Shown here in pieces: positions 1 through 7,685 of a stretch of DNA of 13,336 bases. The position numbers and the translations under genes are program-made. Source of the DNA: Alphaproteobacteria bacterium MarineAlpha3_Bin3 (GTDB lineage: Bacteria > Pseudomonadota > Alphaproteobacteria > Rhodospirillales > Casp-alpha2); NCBI GenBank assembly GCA_002938075.1, contig PTLK01000031.1, forward strand, positions 1 to 13,336, written 5' to 3'. Numbering within the stretch: position 1 is the first letter of the stretch; every line of letters starts with the position of its first letter. The notes below the pieces were generated by a model. It worked only from the letters and a program-made list of their open reading frames with translations, had not been told where the DNA came from and did no database searches.

Positions 1-1053
1 CACCGGAGACGCATTGTAGCTTTCGTCGATGACGATGAAGGCCCCGCCCGCGACTTCGACCGTATGGCGCCGACCCCGGCCCTTGAGGCCGATCATGCCA
101 GCCAACTCAACCGCCGCCGGCCCGATTTCTCCGCCGGCGGCACCGACGGCGGCCAGCACGGCCAGGGAGTTCATCACCCAGTGGTGACCCGGTACGCCCA
201 GCCGGTATTGGAACTCGGCCCCGTCGATCCTCGCCGTAACGTCCGATCCTTCGCAGTCGGTACGGACGTCCATGAGTCTGAACTGGGCCTCCTCATGGGC
301 GCCGAAGGCGATGACGTTGTTCACTCCCGCCTCCCCGGCGGCGGCGGCGAGGCGGTTGAACTGCGCATTGTCGCGGTTGAGGACGGCGACGCCGTCCCCG
401 GTCATGCCCTGGAAGATTTCCGCCTTGGCCTCGGCGATGTCGTCGACGGATTCGAAATGGGCCCCGTGCACGGCTTCGACATTGGTGATCACAGCGACGT
501 CGGGCCTCACCATCCGCGACAGGGGCGCGATCTCGCCCGGGTGGTTCATGCCGATCTCGAACACCCCGAAGGTGGAATCGGCGGCCATCCGCGACAGGCT
601 CAACGGCACCCCCCAGTGGTTGTTGAGGTTGCCCTGGCTGGCCGCGATCGGGCCTTGTTCCTCGAGCACGAAGCGGATCGCCTCTTTGGTGCCGGTCTTG
701 CCGACGCTGCCGGTGACGGCGATGATTCGGGCGCCTGTGCGGCGGCGGGCGGCCTGTCCCAGATCCTTGAGGGCGCGGGTCGTGTCCTTGACCTCCAGCA
801 ACGGCGCATCGCCACTGACCGCGTCCGGCCGGCGTTTGACCACCGCCGCGGCGGCTCCGGCGGCAATGGCGTCGGCGGCGAAATCGTGGCCGTCGAAACT
901 GGGCCCGCGGATGGCGACGAACAGATCGCCGGGTTTGGTCGTCCGGCTGTCGATGGAAACGCCATCGGCGCGCCATTCGCCGTGGGCAATGCCGCCGGTG
1001 GCGGCGAGCGCCGAACCGGTGGTCCAGAGATACGTTTTCAGCCCCGGGTTCAT
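1..1053 (-). CDS. murF: UDP-N-acetylmuramoyl-tripeptide--D-alanyl-D-alanine ligase (MurF), 3' end cut by window
   Basis: This cytoplasmic ligase adds D-Ala-D-Ala to UDP-MurNAc-tripeptide using ATP, completing the pentapeptide precursor of peptidoglycan. The reading frame is open from the ATG at 1053-1051 to the window edge (351 codons); full-length MurF is usually about 450-480 residues, so roughly the last quarter is missing. Visible landmarks are the N-terminal substrate domain (VSIDSRTTKPGDLFVAIRG, about residues 32-50), the Mur ligase P-loop VTGSVGKTGTKE (about 113-124), the NLNNHWGVPLSLSR segment, and near the edge DESYNASP, the equivalent of the usual D(D/E)SYNANP motif. The start is secured by a strong Shine-Dalgarno AAAGGAGAT (complement of 1060-1068), 6-8 nt upstream, and by the ATGA overlap with the murE stop, which implies translational coupling. 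Family and pathway are certain; the true C-terminus lies outside the window, where mraY would normally follow. Confidence 0.97.
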   Translation of the reverse strand, partial: MNPGLKTYLWTTGSALAATGGIAHGEWRADGVSIDSRTTKPGDLFVAIRGPSFDGHDFAADAIAAGAAAAVVKRRPDAVSGDAPLLEVKDTTRALKDLGQAARRRTGARIIAVTGSVGKTGTKEAIRFVLEEQGPIAASQGNLNNHWGVPLSLSRMAADSTFGVFEIGMNHPGEIAPLSRMVRPDVAVITNVEAVHGAHFESVDDIAEAKAEIFQGMTGDGVAVLNRDNAQFNRLAAAAGEAGVNNVIAFGAHEEAQFRLMDVRTDCEGSDVTARIDGAEFQYRLGVPGHHWVMNSLAVLAAVGAAGGEIGPAAVELAGMIGLKGRGRRHTVEVAGGAFIVIDESYNASPV

Positions 1054-2534
1054 TGTCCGATCTCCTTTAGGGCAACGCCGACGGCTTCGGCGTCGTCGAA
1101 GGGCCGGGTTTCCTCGCCGATGATCTGTCCCTGCTCGTGCCCCTTGCCGGCGACCACCAGAAGGTCCCCCGGGCCCAGACCGTTGACCGCTTCGGCGATG
1201 GCTTGGGCGCGATCGCCGATATCGGCGGCGGCGGGAACGGCGGCAAGGATCTGGGCACGGATGTCGGCGGCGTCCTCGGTGCGGGGGTTGTCGTCGGTTA
1301 CGATCACTACGTCGGCCAGTTTCCCGGCGATGGCGCCCATTTCCGGGCGTTTGCCGGAATCGCGGTCGCCGCCGCAGCCGAAGACCAGATGCAGGCGGCC
1401 CTGGGCATGGGGCCGTAGCGCTTTCAGGACGCAAGCCAGGGCAGCGGGGGTATGGGCGTAATCGACGTAGACCGGAGCGCCCGCCGGGTGGCGGCCGGCC
1501 AACTGGACCCGTCCGGGAACGCCCTGCAATTTTTTCAGTTCGGCGGTCGCCGCTTCGGCGTCGTCGCCGGAAGCGAGCGCCAGGGCCAGGGCGCACAAGG
1601 CATTCGAGGCCTGAAAACCGCCAAGGAGGGGCAGCGCCACCCGGGCCGGCTTGCCGGCCACCTCGAGCTCCAGCCGATGCCCGTCGGCCAGGGATTCGAT
1701 AGCCACAAGGCGCACCTCTTCGCCGGACTGGCCATAGCGCATGATCCCGAGGCCGCGGTCCCGGCATGCCGCTTCGACCGCCTCGCCATAGGCGTCGTCG
1801 GCATTGATCACGGCGGTGCCGCCGTCGAAGATGATTTCGGTAAATAGCCGCATCTTGGCGGCCAGGTAATCGTCCACGGCGCCATGGTAATCCAGGTGGT
1901 CGCGGCTGAGGTTGGTGAAGGCGCCGAGGGACGCCCTGACACCGTCGAGCCGGTATTGGTGCAGGCCGTGGCTAGAGGCTTCCAGCGCCAGCCGGTCGAA
2001 CCCGGCCCGTTTAAGATCGCGCAAATTGCGATGCAGGTCGGCGGGGTCCGGCGTCGTCAGGCTGGTCCGGTTATCGAAGCCCGGCGCGGCAATGCCCAGG
2101 GTCCCGGCGCTCGTCGCTTGGTGCCCCAGTCCTTGCCAAATCTGGCGCAGGAACGAAACCACGGAGGTCTTGCCGTTGGTGCCGGTGACGGCGGCGATGG
2201 TGTCCGGTTGATCCTCGAAAAAGGCCGCCGCCATCAACGCAAATTGGCGGCGCGGGTTGGCGTCGGTGAACACCGGCACCGGGGCCTCGCCCGATGGCCT
2301 TGTTTCCGGTTCGATGGCGGTGCCGGGGGGCGCCAGCACGGCAACGGCGCCGCGGCCAAGGGCGTCGGGGATATAATCGCGGCCGTCCAGCCGGGCCCCG
2401 GGCAACGCGGCGAAAAGAAAGCCGGGCTCGACCTGTCGGGAATCACAGGTGAGCCCGGTAATATCCGTTTCGTTCACGACCGTCTGGCCCGTCAAATCCA
2501 TTTTGGCTCCGTCCAAGACATCAATAAGTCGCAA
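1050..2534 (-). CDS. murE: UDP-N-acetylmuramoyl-L-alanyl-D-glutamate--2,6-diaminopimelate ligase (MurE)
   Basis: MurE adds meso-diaminopimelate to UDP-MurNAc-L-Ala-D-Glu in the cytoplasm, with ATP hydrolysis. The 494-residue protein has the normal family length. It shows the N-terminal UDP-sugar domain (CDSRQVEPGFLFAALPG, about 30-46), the P-loop TGTNGKTS (117-124), TTPDP and EASSHGL in the central domain, the probable carbamylated lysine K227 in AAKMRLF, and DNPR (415-418), the motif typical of meso-DAP-adding rather than lysine-adding MurE. The best start is a TTG at 2534-2532: GGAG lies 7 nt upstream (CCGGAGCAGGCGC then TTG) and the resulting N-terminus MRLIDVL is MurE-like. The next in-frame ATG is 11 codons in. 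The start lies 14 nt inside the end of ftsI, and the TGA stop overlaps the murF ATG, so the gene is coupled on both sides. Confidence 0.97.
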   Translation of the reverse strand: MRLIDVLDGAKMDLTGQTVVNETDITGLTCDSRQVEPGFLFAALPGARLDGRDYIPDALGRGAVAVLAPPGTAIEPETRPSGEAPVPVFTDANPRRQFALMAAAFFEDQPDTIAAVTGTNGKTSVVSFLRQIWQGLGHQATSAGTLGIAAPGFDNRTSLTTPDPADLHRNLRDLKRAGFDRLALEASSHGLHQYRLDGVRASLGAFTNLSRDHLDYHGAVDDYLAAKMRLFTEIIFDGGTAVINADDAYGEAVEAACRDRGLGIMRYGQSGEEVRLVAIESLADGHRLELEVAGKPARVALPLLGGFQASNALCALALALASGDDAEAATAELKKLQGVPGRVQLAGRHPAGAPVYVDYAHTPAALACVLKALRPHAQGRLHLVFGCGGDRDSGKRPEMGAIAGKLADVVIVTDDNPRTEDAADIRAQILAAVPAAADIGDRAQAIAEAVNGLGPGDLLVVAGKGHEQGQIIGEETRPFDDAEAVGVALKEIGQ

Positions 2535-4386
2535 GCGCCTGCTCCGGGGGGCCGGGGTCGTTGGCCCTGTTGGTCTTTCGGGGCGAACCCAAAACCGCGC
2601 GGACCCGTTTCAGCATCCGGTCCTCGGCGGCCACGGAAACACCCGCATTTGGCGGGACGAAGGGAACCGTGACCGGGGCCGCCGCCATCACGGCCACCCT
2701 GGCCTCGATCACCAAGCCCTGTCCGGGATCGGCCTCGGGCTTTCGTTTCGGGGCCATGCCGATCAGGGTCGCCATGCGGTTGACGATCCGCCCGACGGCC
2801 GGCGCCGCCACCCAACCGCCGGTGGCGTAGTTGAAGGTCCGCTCGTTGCCCTTCGGTTCATCGATCAACACCAGCACCACGTAACGCGGGTCGTCGATGG
2901 GAAAGGCGCCGACAAAGGACGAGATAATGGCGTTCTTCCGGTAGCCCCGGCCCGACAGCTTGTCGGCGGTGCCGGTCTTGCCGCCGACGGCATAGCCGCG
3001 GACGGCGGCCTTGCGGCCGGTGCCGGTCTGGACCACCAGGCGCATCAGGCCGCGTATCTGTTCCGACGTTTCCGCCGACAGCACGCGGCGGCCGGGAGCC
3101 GGGACGCCGGGCCGGCGTTTCAACAGCGTGGAGGGCACAAAGGTGCCGCCGTTGACCAACGCCGCGACGCCGCTGGTCAATTGCACCGGGCTGACGGCGA
3201 TGCCGTGGCCGTAGGCGATGGTCATGGTGTTGATCTCGCGCCAGCGGCGGGGCGTCAGGGGTTTGCCGACCTCGGGCAGTTCGATGGCCGCCGGAGAGAG
3301 CAGGCCCAACCGGCCGAGGTAATCCTTCTGCGCCCGAGTGCCGACGTCGACGGCCATCTTGGCGGCGCCGATGTTGGACGAATAGACGATGATCTCGGGC
3401 ACCGTGAGCCAGCGGTTCTTGGCGTGGAAATCACGGATGGTGAAGCGCGAGACCTGGATCGGTTGGCTGGCGTCATAACCGCTTTCCAGGCTGACGGTGC
3501 CGGAATCGAGAGCCATCGCGACGGTAAACAGTTTGAACGTCGAGCCCATCTCGTAGACCCCTTTGGTGGCCCGGTTGAAAGCCGAGTCGCCGCCCGCGGT
3601 TGCCGGATCGTTGGGGTCGAAATCGGGCAGCGACACCATGGCCACGAATTCGCCGCTGTCGGCGTCGAGCACCAGCCCGGTGGCGCCGAGGGCCCTGAAT
3701 TCACCCATCGTCGCGGCGAGTTCCTGGCGCAGCATCGCCTGGATGCGAAGGTCCAGCGCCAGCTCGAGGCGGTTGCCGGCACGAAGGGTCTGGTCGAAAC
3801 GCATCTCCATCCCGGCGATGCCGTTGCCGTCGACGTCGGTCAGGCCGAGCACATGGGCGGCCAAACGGCCATGCGGATAGACCCGGCGTTCGCCGCGCTG
3901 AAAGCCGAAGCCCGGAAGCCCAAGTCGGTTGACCCGGTATTGCTGTTTCGGGGTCAGGTTGCGGCTGATCCAGACGAAACGGCCCTTCGATTTGATCTTC
4001 GCCAAGACGTCGCCGCGCTCGAGGGCGGGCAGCACTTGGATCAGCTTATCGGCGGCCTCCTCGGCGTTCAGCACCGAGGCCGGGTCGGCGTACAGCGACG
4101 CCGTCGATAAGCTGGTGGCCAGCACGATGCCGTTGCGGTCGACGATATCGGCGCGCCCCACGGGCGCCGCCGGAGACTGTTCGATGTGCGCCACCTTCGG
4201 CTCGCCGCCGGCCTTGAATACGGTCAAATCGACCAAGCGGACGCCGATGGCGGCAAACGCCATGGCGATGACGACGCTGGTGACCAGCAGCCTGTTGCGG
4301 CCGGTTTCGATGGCCTGCTTGCGGATGCCTTCGATCCTCCGCGCGCCCTGGACTTGCGCCACGGGTTGGCGTTTGGCGGCGGTCAT
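2521..4386 (-). CDS. ftsI: Septal peptidoglycan transpeptidase FtsI (PBP3)
   Basis: FtsI is the class B penicillin-binding protein that cross-links septal peptidoglycan, anchored in the inner membrane with its catalytic domain in the periplasm. The 621-residue protein has a short basic cytoplasmic tail, one membrane segment (about 33-50, LLVTSVVIAMAFAAIGVR), a dimerisation domain beginning near GRADIVDRNG (77-86), and the transpeptidase domain. All three active-site motifs are present: S282-T-F-K285, S336-S-N338 and K470-T-G-T473. The start is the ATG at 4386-4384, which forms ATGA with the ftsL stop and has AGGAG 8 nt upstream; the frame is open for 60 more codons upstream, but that part overlaps ftsL and looks unlike protein. 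After the transpeptidase domain there is an 80-residue Pro/Ala/Val-rich tail (about 542-621) with no recognisable PASTA domain, making the protein somewhat long for the family. Confidence 0.97.
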   Translation of the reverse strand: MTAAKRQPVAQVQGARRIEGIRKQAIETGRNRLLVTSVVIAMAFAAIGVRLVDLTVFKAGGEPKVAHIEQSPAAPVGRADIVDRNGIVLATSLSTASLYADPASVLNAEEAADKLIQVLPALERGDVLAKIKSKGRFVWISRNLTPKQQYRVNRLGLPGFGFQRGERRVYPHGRLAAHVLGLTDVDGNGIAGMEMRFDQTLRAGNRLELALDLRIQAMLRQELAATMGEFRALGATGLVLDADSGEFVAMVSLPDFDPNDPATAGGDSAFNRATKGVYEMGSTFKLFTVAMALDSGTVSLESGYDASQPIQVSRFTIRDFHAKNRWLTVPEIIVYSSNIGAAKMAVDVGTRAQKDYLGRLGLLSPAAIELPEVGKPLTPRRWREINTMTIAYGHGIAVSPVQLTSGVAALVNGGTFVPSTLLKRRPGVPAPGRRVLSAETSEQIRGLMRLVVQTGTGRKAAVRGYAVGGKTGTADKLSGRGYRKNAIISSFVGAFPIDDPRYVVLVLIDEPKGNERTFNYATGGWVAAPAVGRIVNRMATLIGMAPKRKPEADPGQGLVIEARVAVMAAAPVTVPFVPPNAGVSVAAEDRMLKRVRAVLGSPRKTNRANDPGPPEQALATY

Positions 4387-4727
4387 CGGGGCTGCTCCTG
4401 GATGACGACGCTGGCCGTCAACGGGGTGACGGTCTCGGCGTTGTCCTGGTGAATAGGCGGCAGCAGCTCCCGGGCCGTACCGACCTGCCGGGAATCGATG
4501 GCGGTCATGCCCAGATAGCGCTCGGCCAGAATCTTGAGCCTGCTCGGCTCGTTGAGGTAGCTCCATTCCGCCTTCAGCACGTGAATGGCCTGGCGGTCGT
4601 CGGTGATCGACCGGTTGAGCCCGAGGAGTTGATCCTCCATGTCCTGGACCTGGTACTTGACCATGAACAGGGTCAGGCTCAGCGACACGGCGAGAAGAAC
4701 GATCAGCAGCGTGGCCGGACGGATCAT
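4383..4727 (-). CDS. ftsL: Cell division protein FtsL
   Basis: FtsL is a small bitopic divisome protein that works with FtsB and FtsQ to activate FtsW-FtsI septal synthesis. This 114-residue protein has the expected plan: almost no cytoplasmic tail, one membrane segment (about 5-23, ATLLIVLLAVSLSLTLFMV), then a periplasmic helix likely to form a coiled coil (about 24-62). The stretch LKAEWSYLNEPSRLKILAE (about 51-69) is characteristic of alphaproteobacterial FtsL and is stronger support than position alone. The C-terminal 30 residues are poorly conserved in appearance. The ATG is preceded by AGAGGAAA; the gene begins 12 nt after the rsmH stop and ends in a 4-nt ATGA overlap with ftsI. FtsL diverges greatly between phyla, but motif plus context makes the call secure. 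Confidence 0.94.
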   Translation of the reverse strand: MIRPATLLIVLLAVSLSLTLFMVKYQVQDMEDQLLGLNRSITDDRQAIHVLKAEWSYLNEPSRLKILAERYLGMTAIDSRQVGTARELLPPIHQDNAETVTPLTASVVIQEQPR

Positions 4728-4739
4728 CGGGGTTTCCTC

Positions 4740-5693
4740 TTATGCCGCTTGGCGGGCCGGTGTTTCAGTGCGCTCGGCGGCGCGCATCCGGGCCGAACGG
4801 GCGCGGGGGTTGGCCTCGGTTTCCGCCGCCGTCGGCTTGACGACGCGGCGGTGTAAAAGCTTGAACGTCGGGGCCGCTTCGGCCGTTTGCGGGGAAAGAT
4901 GACGCGACGGTTTGGCGGCGGTACCGGATCGCCCCTGCAGGAACTCCTTGGCCTGGCGGTCCTCGAGGGAATGAAACGACACCACGCTCAAGCGCCCGCC
5001 GGGACGGAGCAGGATTTCGGCCGCGTTCAGCCCGCGTTCCAGTTCGCCCATCTCGTCATTGACGTAGATGCGAAGCGCCTGAAACGTGCGCGTCGCCGGG
5101 TCGATCCCGTCCTTGGACTTGACGACCACCCGGCGCACCAGTTCGGCTAGCTTCCCGGTGCGGGTAATCGGCGAATCGCGCCTGGATTCGACGATCGCCC
5201 TGGCGATGCGCCGGGACCGGCGTTCCTCGCCGTAGCGGAAGATGATGTCGGCCAATTCCTTTTCGGTCAGCCGGTTTACGGCCTCGGCGGCGGTCATGCC
5301 CGAAGACGCCATACGCATATCCAGCGGCCCGTCGGCGCGGAACGAAAAGCCACGTTCGGGATCGTCCAACTGCATCGACGAAACGCCGAGGTCGAGGGCA
5401 ATGCCGTCGATGCGCTCGACACCGACCTCGGACAACAGCCGAACCATGTCGCCGAAGCGGCCGTTCAATACCGTGACCCGGCCCCGGAACCGGCTCTCCA
5501 GGTCGGCGCCGATGGCCAGCGCCCGGGGATCACGGTCGATGCCCCAGACAGTACAGTCGACGGCCTCCAAAAGCGCCTCGGCATAGCCGCCGGCGCCGAA
5601 GGTGGCATCGACGTAAATGGCGCCGTCGCGGGGACTCAGCGCCTCCATGACCTCATTCAACATCACCGGGGTGTGGGGGGTGCGGCTTGCCAT
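4740..5693 (-). CDS. rsmH: 16S rRNA (cytosine(1402)-N4)-methyltransferase RsmH (MraW)
   Basis: RsmH uses S-adenosylmethionine to methylate N4 of C1402 in 16S rRNA, in the decoding centre of the small ribosomal subunit. The 317-residue length is normal. It opens with the typical HTPVMLNEVMEAL (7-19) and the SAM-binding glycine-rich motif DATFGAGGY (29-37). It continues with DLGVSSMQLDDPERGFSFR (101-119), followed by GPLDMRM, then ends with the conserved VSFHSLEDR region and a basic tail. The ATG at 5693 follows the mraZ stop by 3 nt, with an AGGGGGAGG ribosome-binding sequence lying inside the mraZ 3' end. Second gene of the dcw operon in the standard order. Confidence 0.98.
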   Translation of the reverse strand: MASRTPHTPVMLNEVMEALSPRDGAIYVDATFGAGGYAEALLEAVDCTVWGIDRDPRALAIGADLESRFRGRVTVLNGRFGDMVRLLSEVGVERIDGIALDLGVSSMQLDDPERGFSFRADGPLDMRMASSGMTAAEAVNRLTEKELADIIFRYGEERRSRRIARAIVESRRDSPITRTGKLAELVRRVVVKSKDGIDPATRTFQALRIYVNDEMGELERGLNAAEILLRPGGRLSVVSFHSLEDRQAKEFLQGRSGTAAKPSRHLSPQTAEAAPTFKLLHRRVVKPTAAETEANPRARSARMRAAERTETPARQAA

Positions 5694-5696
5694 GGC

Positions 5697-6170
5697 CTAG
5701 GCCTCCCCCTTGTCCGGGTTTTGCGGCCTTCGCAGTTGCAGGGTGGCGCCGCGGGTGCGGGCCTGTTCGAAGGCTTTGCCGCGGTTGGCCTCGTAGGTCT
5801 TGGGCTCCCAAATCTGGAAGCGGCGTCCCCGCCCGACGAAAAGGGCCTGGCCAGAAATACCTGTCGTTTTGAGGACGTCTTTGGGCAACGCCACGCGGCC
5901 TTCGGGGTCGAGGGGAAGACGATGCGCGCTCTCGAGGATGACGGACAGGTCGTCCTGTTCGTCGGAGAACATGGGCAGGTCCTCGAGGCTGTCGCTCAGG
6001 CGCTCCATGAAGTTCTCGTCACAGGCTTCGAAGGCGTTGAATTTGAACAACGGATAGACGTAAAGGCCGCTGAAGGACTGGCTGCCCAAAGCGTCGCGGA
6101 AGAGTTTGGGCACCGAGACCCGTCCCTTCCTGTCGATCCTGTTGACGTATCTGCCAACAAAAAGTGCCAT
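5697..6170 (-). CDS. mraZ: Transcriptional regulator MraZ
   Basis: MraZ is a nucleoid-associated DNA-binding protein of the AbrB fold that controls transcription of the dcw cluster it heads; in E. coli it represses its own promoter. The 157-residue protein contains the two expected half repeats, each with a DxxGR signature: DRKGRVSVP (13-21) and DPEGRVALPK (88-97). The start is the ATG at 6170-6168, giving the typical MALFVGRYVNRID N-terminus and preceded by GGGAG 5 nt upstream. An in-frame start 33 codons earlier adds a sequence unlike any MraZ and is rejected. Seven candidate MraZ operator boxes lie 110-174 nt upstream of the start, consistent with autoregulation. The last codons contain the rsmH ribosome-binding site. 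Confidence 0.97.
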   Translation of the reverse strand: MALFVGRYVNRIDRKGRVSVPKLFRDALGSQSFSGLYVYPLFKFNAFEACDENFMERLSDSLEDLPMFSDEQDDLSVILESAHRLPLDPEGRVALPKDVLKTTGISGQALFVGRGRRFQIWEPKTYEANRGKAFEQARTRGATLQLRRPQNPDKGEA

Positions 6171-6279
6171 GGTCGCTCCCGCAAAAATTCTTTCGTACCA
6201 ACAGCTTCTGCCGCCGTTACCCATCCGTTGCCGGTATTGAAAATCCCCCGCGGACCGTCGACCCCCCATGATCGCAAGA

Positions 6280-6344
6280 TGGCCAATAATGGGATATCAT
6301 GGGCATTGATGGGCGTCAATGGGACACTATGGCTTTTCATGGGT
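6280..6344. promoter_or_regulatory. Candidate MraZ operator: seven TGGNN boxes at exact 10-bp spacing
   Basis: On the plus strand, TGG begins at 6280, 6290, 6300, 6310, 6320, 6330 and 6340. The boxes read TGGCC, TGGGA, TGGGC, TGGGC, TGGGA, TGGCT and TGGGT, each followed by a 5-nt spacer. Five of the seven match TGGGN fully. MraZ of E. coli is known to bind direct TGGGN repeats separated by 5 nt just upstream of its own gene, so this array very probably binds the MraZ encoded next to it. The boxes read on the strand opposite to mraZ. They cover the candidate promoter at 6291-6319, which fits repression by occlusion. The repeats themselves are directly visible; binding is inferred. Confidence 0.82.
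6291..6319 (-). promoter_or_regulatory. Possible mraZ/dcw promoter inside the box array
   Basis: Read on the minus strand, TTGACG (complement of 6314-6319) and TATCCC (complement of 6291-6296) are separated by 17 nt. The -35 hexamer is good and the -10 hexamer is weak. A transcript from here would start near 6284 and leave a leader of about 115 nt before mraZ. It would lie within the MraZ boxes, as an autorepressed promoter should. Other AT-rich stretches nearby could serve instead, so this is tentative. Confidence 0.33.
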
Positions 6345-6556
6345 TAACAAAACCTTTCCAAAGCGAAGGAAACCGTGAGTTTTCCCTTCCCCGGCACGGC
6401 TGAAATGACGGCTTTTCCATTAGCCGCCTATTGGGCGCCTGGATTTCGGCGGTTTTGTGTCCTGGAAAGGGCGGTTTTTGGGCGTTTTCCTACCCTCGAA
6501 TAGGGCCGCCCGGACGGGGCCGCGAACAAGCGGCGGAAAGGAAGGGAAAAAAGAAA
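6345..6556. other. Intergenic stretch without a recognised feature
   Basis: Between the rnpB 3' end and the mraZ box array I see no convincing gene. Short open frames here have no recognisable protein character. No stem followed by a T-run is clear on the minus strand, although the 13 bases right after the rnpB 3' helix (complement of 6546-6558) are T-rich and could help end the transcript. A transcript from rnpB could therefore run on into mraZ. Confidence 0.5.
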
Positions 6557-6963
<407 letters not shown>

Positions 6964-6968
6964 GGCTT

Positions 6969-6996
6969 AAATTAGTCTTAGCCACGGCGGCGTCAA
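6969..6996 (-). promoter_or_regulatory. Probable sigma70-type promoter of rnpB
   Basis: On the minus strand, TTGACG (complement of 6991-6996) and TAATTT (complement of 6969-6974) are 16 nt apart. The predicted start near 6962 coincides with the first bases of the P1 helix of the RNase P RNA. The promoter sits entirely in the short gap after the amidase stop codon. No terminator is seen between that stop and the promoter, so upstream transcription may also enter rnpB. Confidence 0.7.
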
Positions 6997-7007
6997 GTGT
7001 TGAAGGG

Positions 7008-7685
7008 TTAAGCCACAAGCTCCAACAATCCCTTCACCAAAGACATCGTCTCGCCGTCACACTCCCGATCAATTTTTTGTGGCCGAAAATGGCGCTGAAA
7101 TGCCATGATGGTCGCGTCCCTACTGATCGTTTCGTAGCCAATTTCTTCGAGCATGACCTCAACACTCGGGCCACTTTTTTTAAAGGTTCCGGGAAATTTC
7201 GGCCACAACCCCACTCCCATCCCGGCTAGCCATTCCCAGTCAAACAATTCACCGGGATCGATCTTTCGTCTGGGTGAAATGTCGGAATGACCGACGATAT
7301 TGCGGGGGGGAATCGAGTGGCGAGTTTGGATTTCCTTTGCCAGATGCGCCAGCGCCGCCATCTGGGGGTCGGGGAAATCCCGGTAGCCGAATTGGTGACC
7401 GGGATTGACCAGCTCGACGCCGACGGAGCGGCCGTTGATGTCGGTCTCGCCGCGCCAATACGCCTCGCCGGCGTGCCAGGCACGCTTGTCCTCGGCAACC
7501 AGGGAGATAACCGTCCCGTCTTCGTCGATGACGTAATGGGCGCTGACGCGGGCCCCTGCGTCGCACAAGTGCTCCAGCGCCGCCGCGGCACTTTCCATGC
7601 CGGTGTAATGCAGGACAACCATGTCGATGGGCGTGTCCGCCGGACGGTCGTCGAAGTTGGGCGAAGGTCTTTCCGACGCCGTCAC
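7008..7685 (-). CDS. N-acetylmuramoyl-L-alanine amidase (Amidase_2, AmpD/AmiD type) with C-terminal helical domain
   Basis: This zinc amidase is predicted to cleave the bond between N-acetylmuramic acid and L-alanine in peptidoglycan or its anhydro-muropeptide fragments. The 225-residue protein shows the Amidase_2 fold markers: LHYTG with zinc ligand H26, SAHYVIDEDG (49-58), WHAG (70-73), VGVEL with catalytic E91, GHSD with H133, and KIDPG with D143. The C-terminus (about 175-222) resembles a small three-helix peptidoglycan-binding domain, an arrangement seen in AmiD. There is no signal peptide or lipobox, so a cytoplasmic recycling role as for AmpD is more likely; the two names cannot be separated by sequence alone. 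The GTG start at 7685-7683 forms GTGA with the djlA stop and has AAGGAG about 11 nt upstream. It is the last gene of a three-gene operon, just before rnpB. Confidence 0.92.
   Translation of the reverse strand: MTASERPSPNFDDRPADTPIDMVVLHYTGMESAAAALEHLCDAGARVSAHYVIDEDGTVISLVAEDKRAWHAGEAYWRGETDINGRSVGVELVNPGHQFGYRDFPDPQMAALAHLAKEIQTRHSIPPRNIVGHSDISPRRKIDPGELFDWEWLAGMGVGLWPKFPGTFKKSGPSVEVMLEEIGYETISRDATIMAFQRHFRPQKIDRECDGETMSLVKGLLELVA

Noticed and set aside
64..1461. Long plus-strand open frame of 465 codons
   Set aside because: It lies antisense to murF and murE, whose motifs are unmistakable. The composition (Gly/Ala/Arg/His-rich, no motif) is typical of shadow frames in GC-rich DNA.
2449..4110. 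Plus-strand open frame of 553 codons
   Set aside because: It is antisense to ftsI, with the same shadow composition, no domain and no ribosome-binding site of note.
4387..4566. A 60-codon N-terminal extension of FtsI
   Set aside because: It overlaps ftsL out of frame, and the sequence is Arg/Gln/Pro-rich without FtsI character. The ATG at 4386 has a good Shine-Dalgarno and the normal ATGA coupling.
6171..6269. A 33-codon N-terminal extension of MraZ
   Set aside because: Known MraZ proteins begin at or near M-x-F-x-G. The ATG at 6170 has a good ribosome site, and the extension would run into the control region.
6365..6390. Imperfect dyad GAAGGAAAC ... GTTTTCCCTTC upstream of mraZ
   Set aside because: The stem needs two bulges, has no T-run on the relevant strand, and matches no known operator, so it is probably chance.
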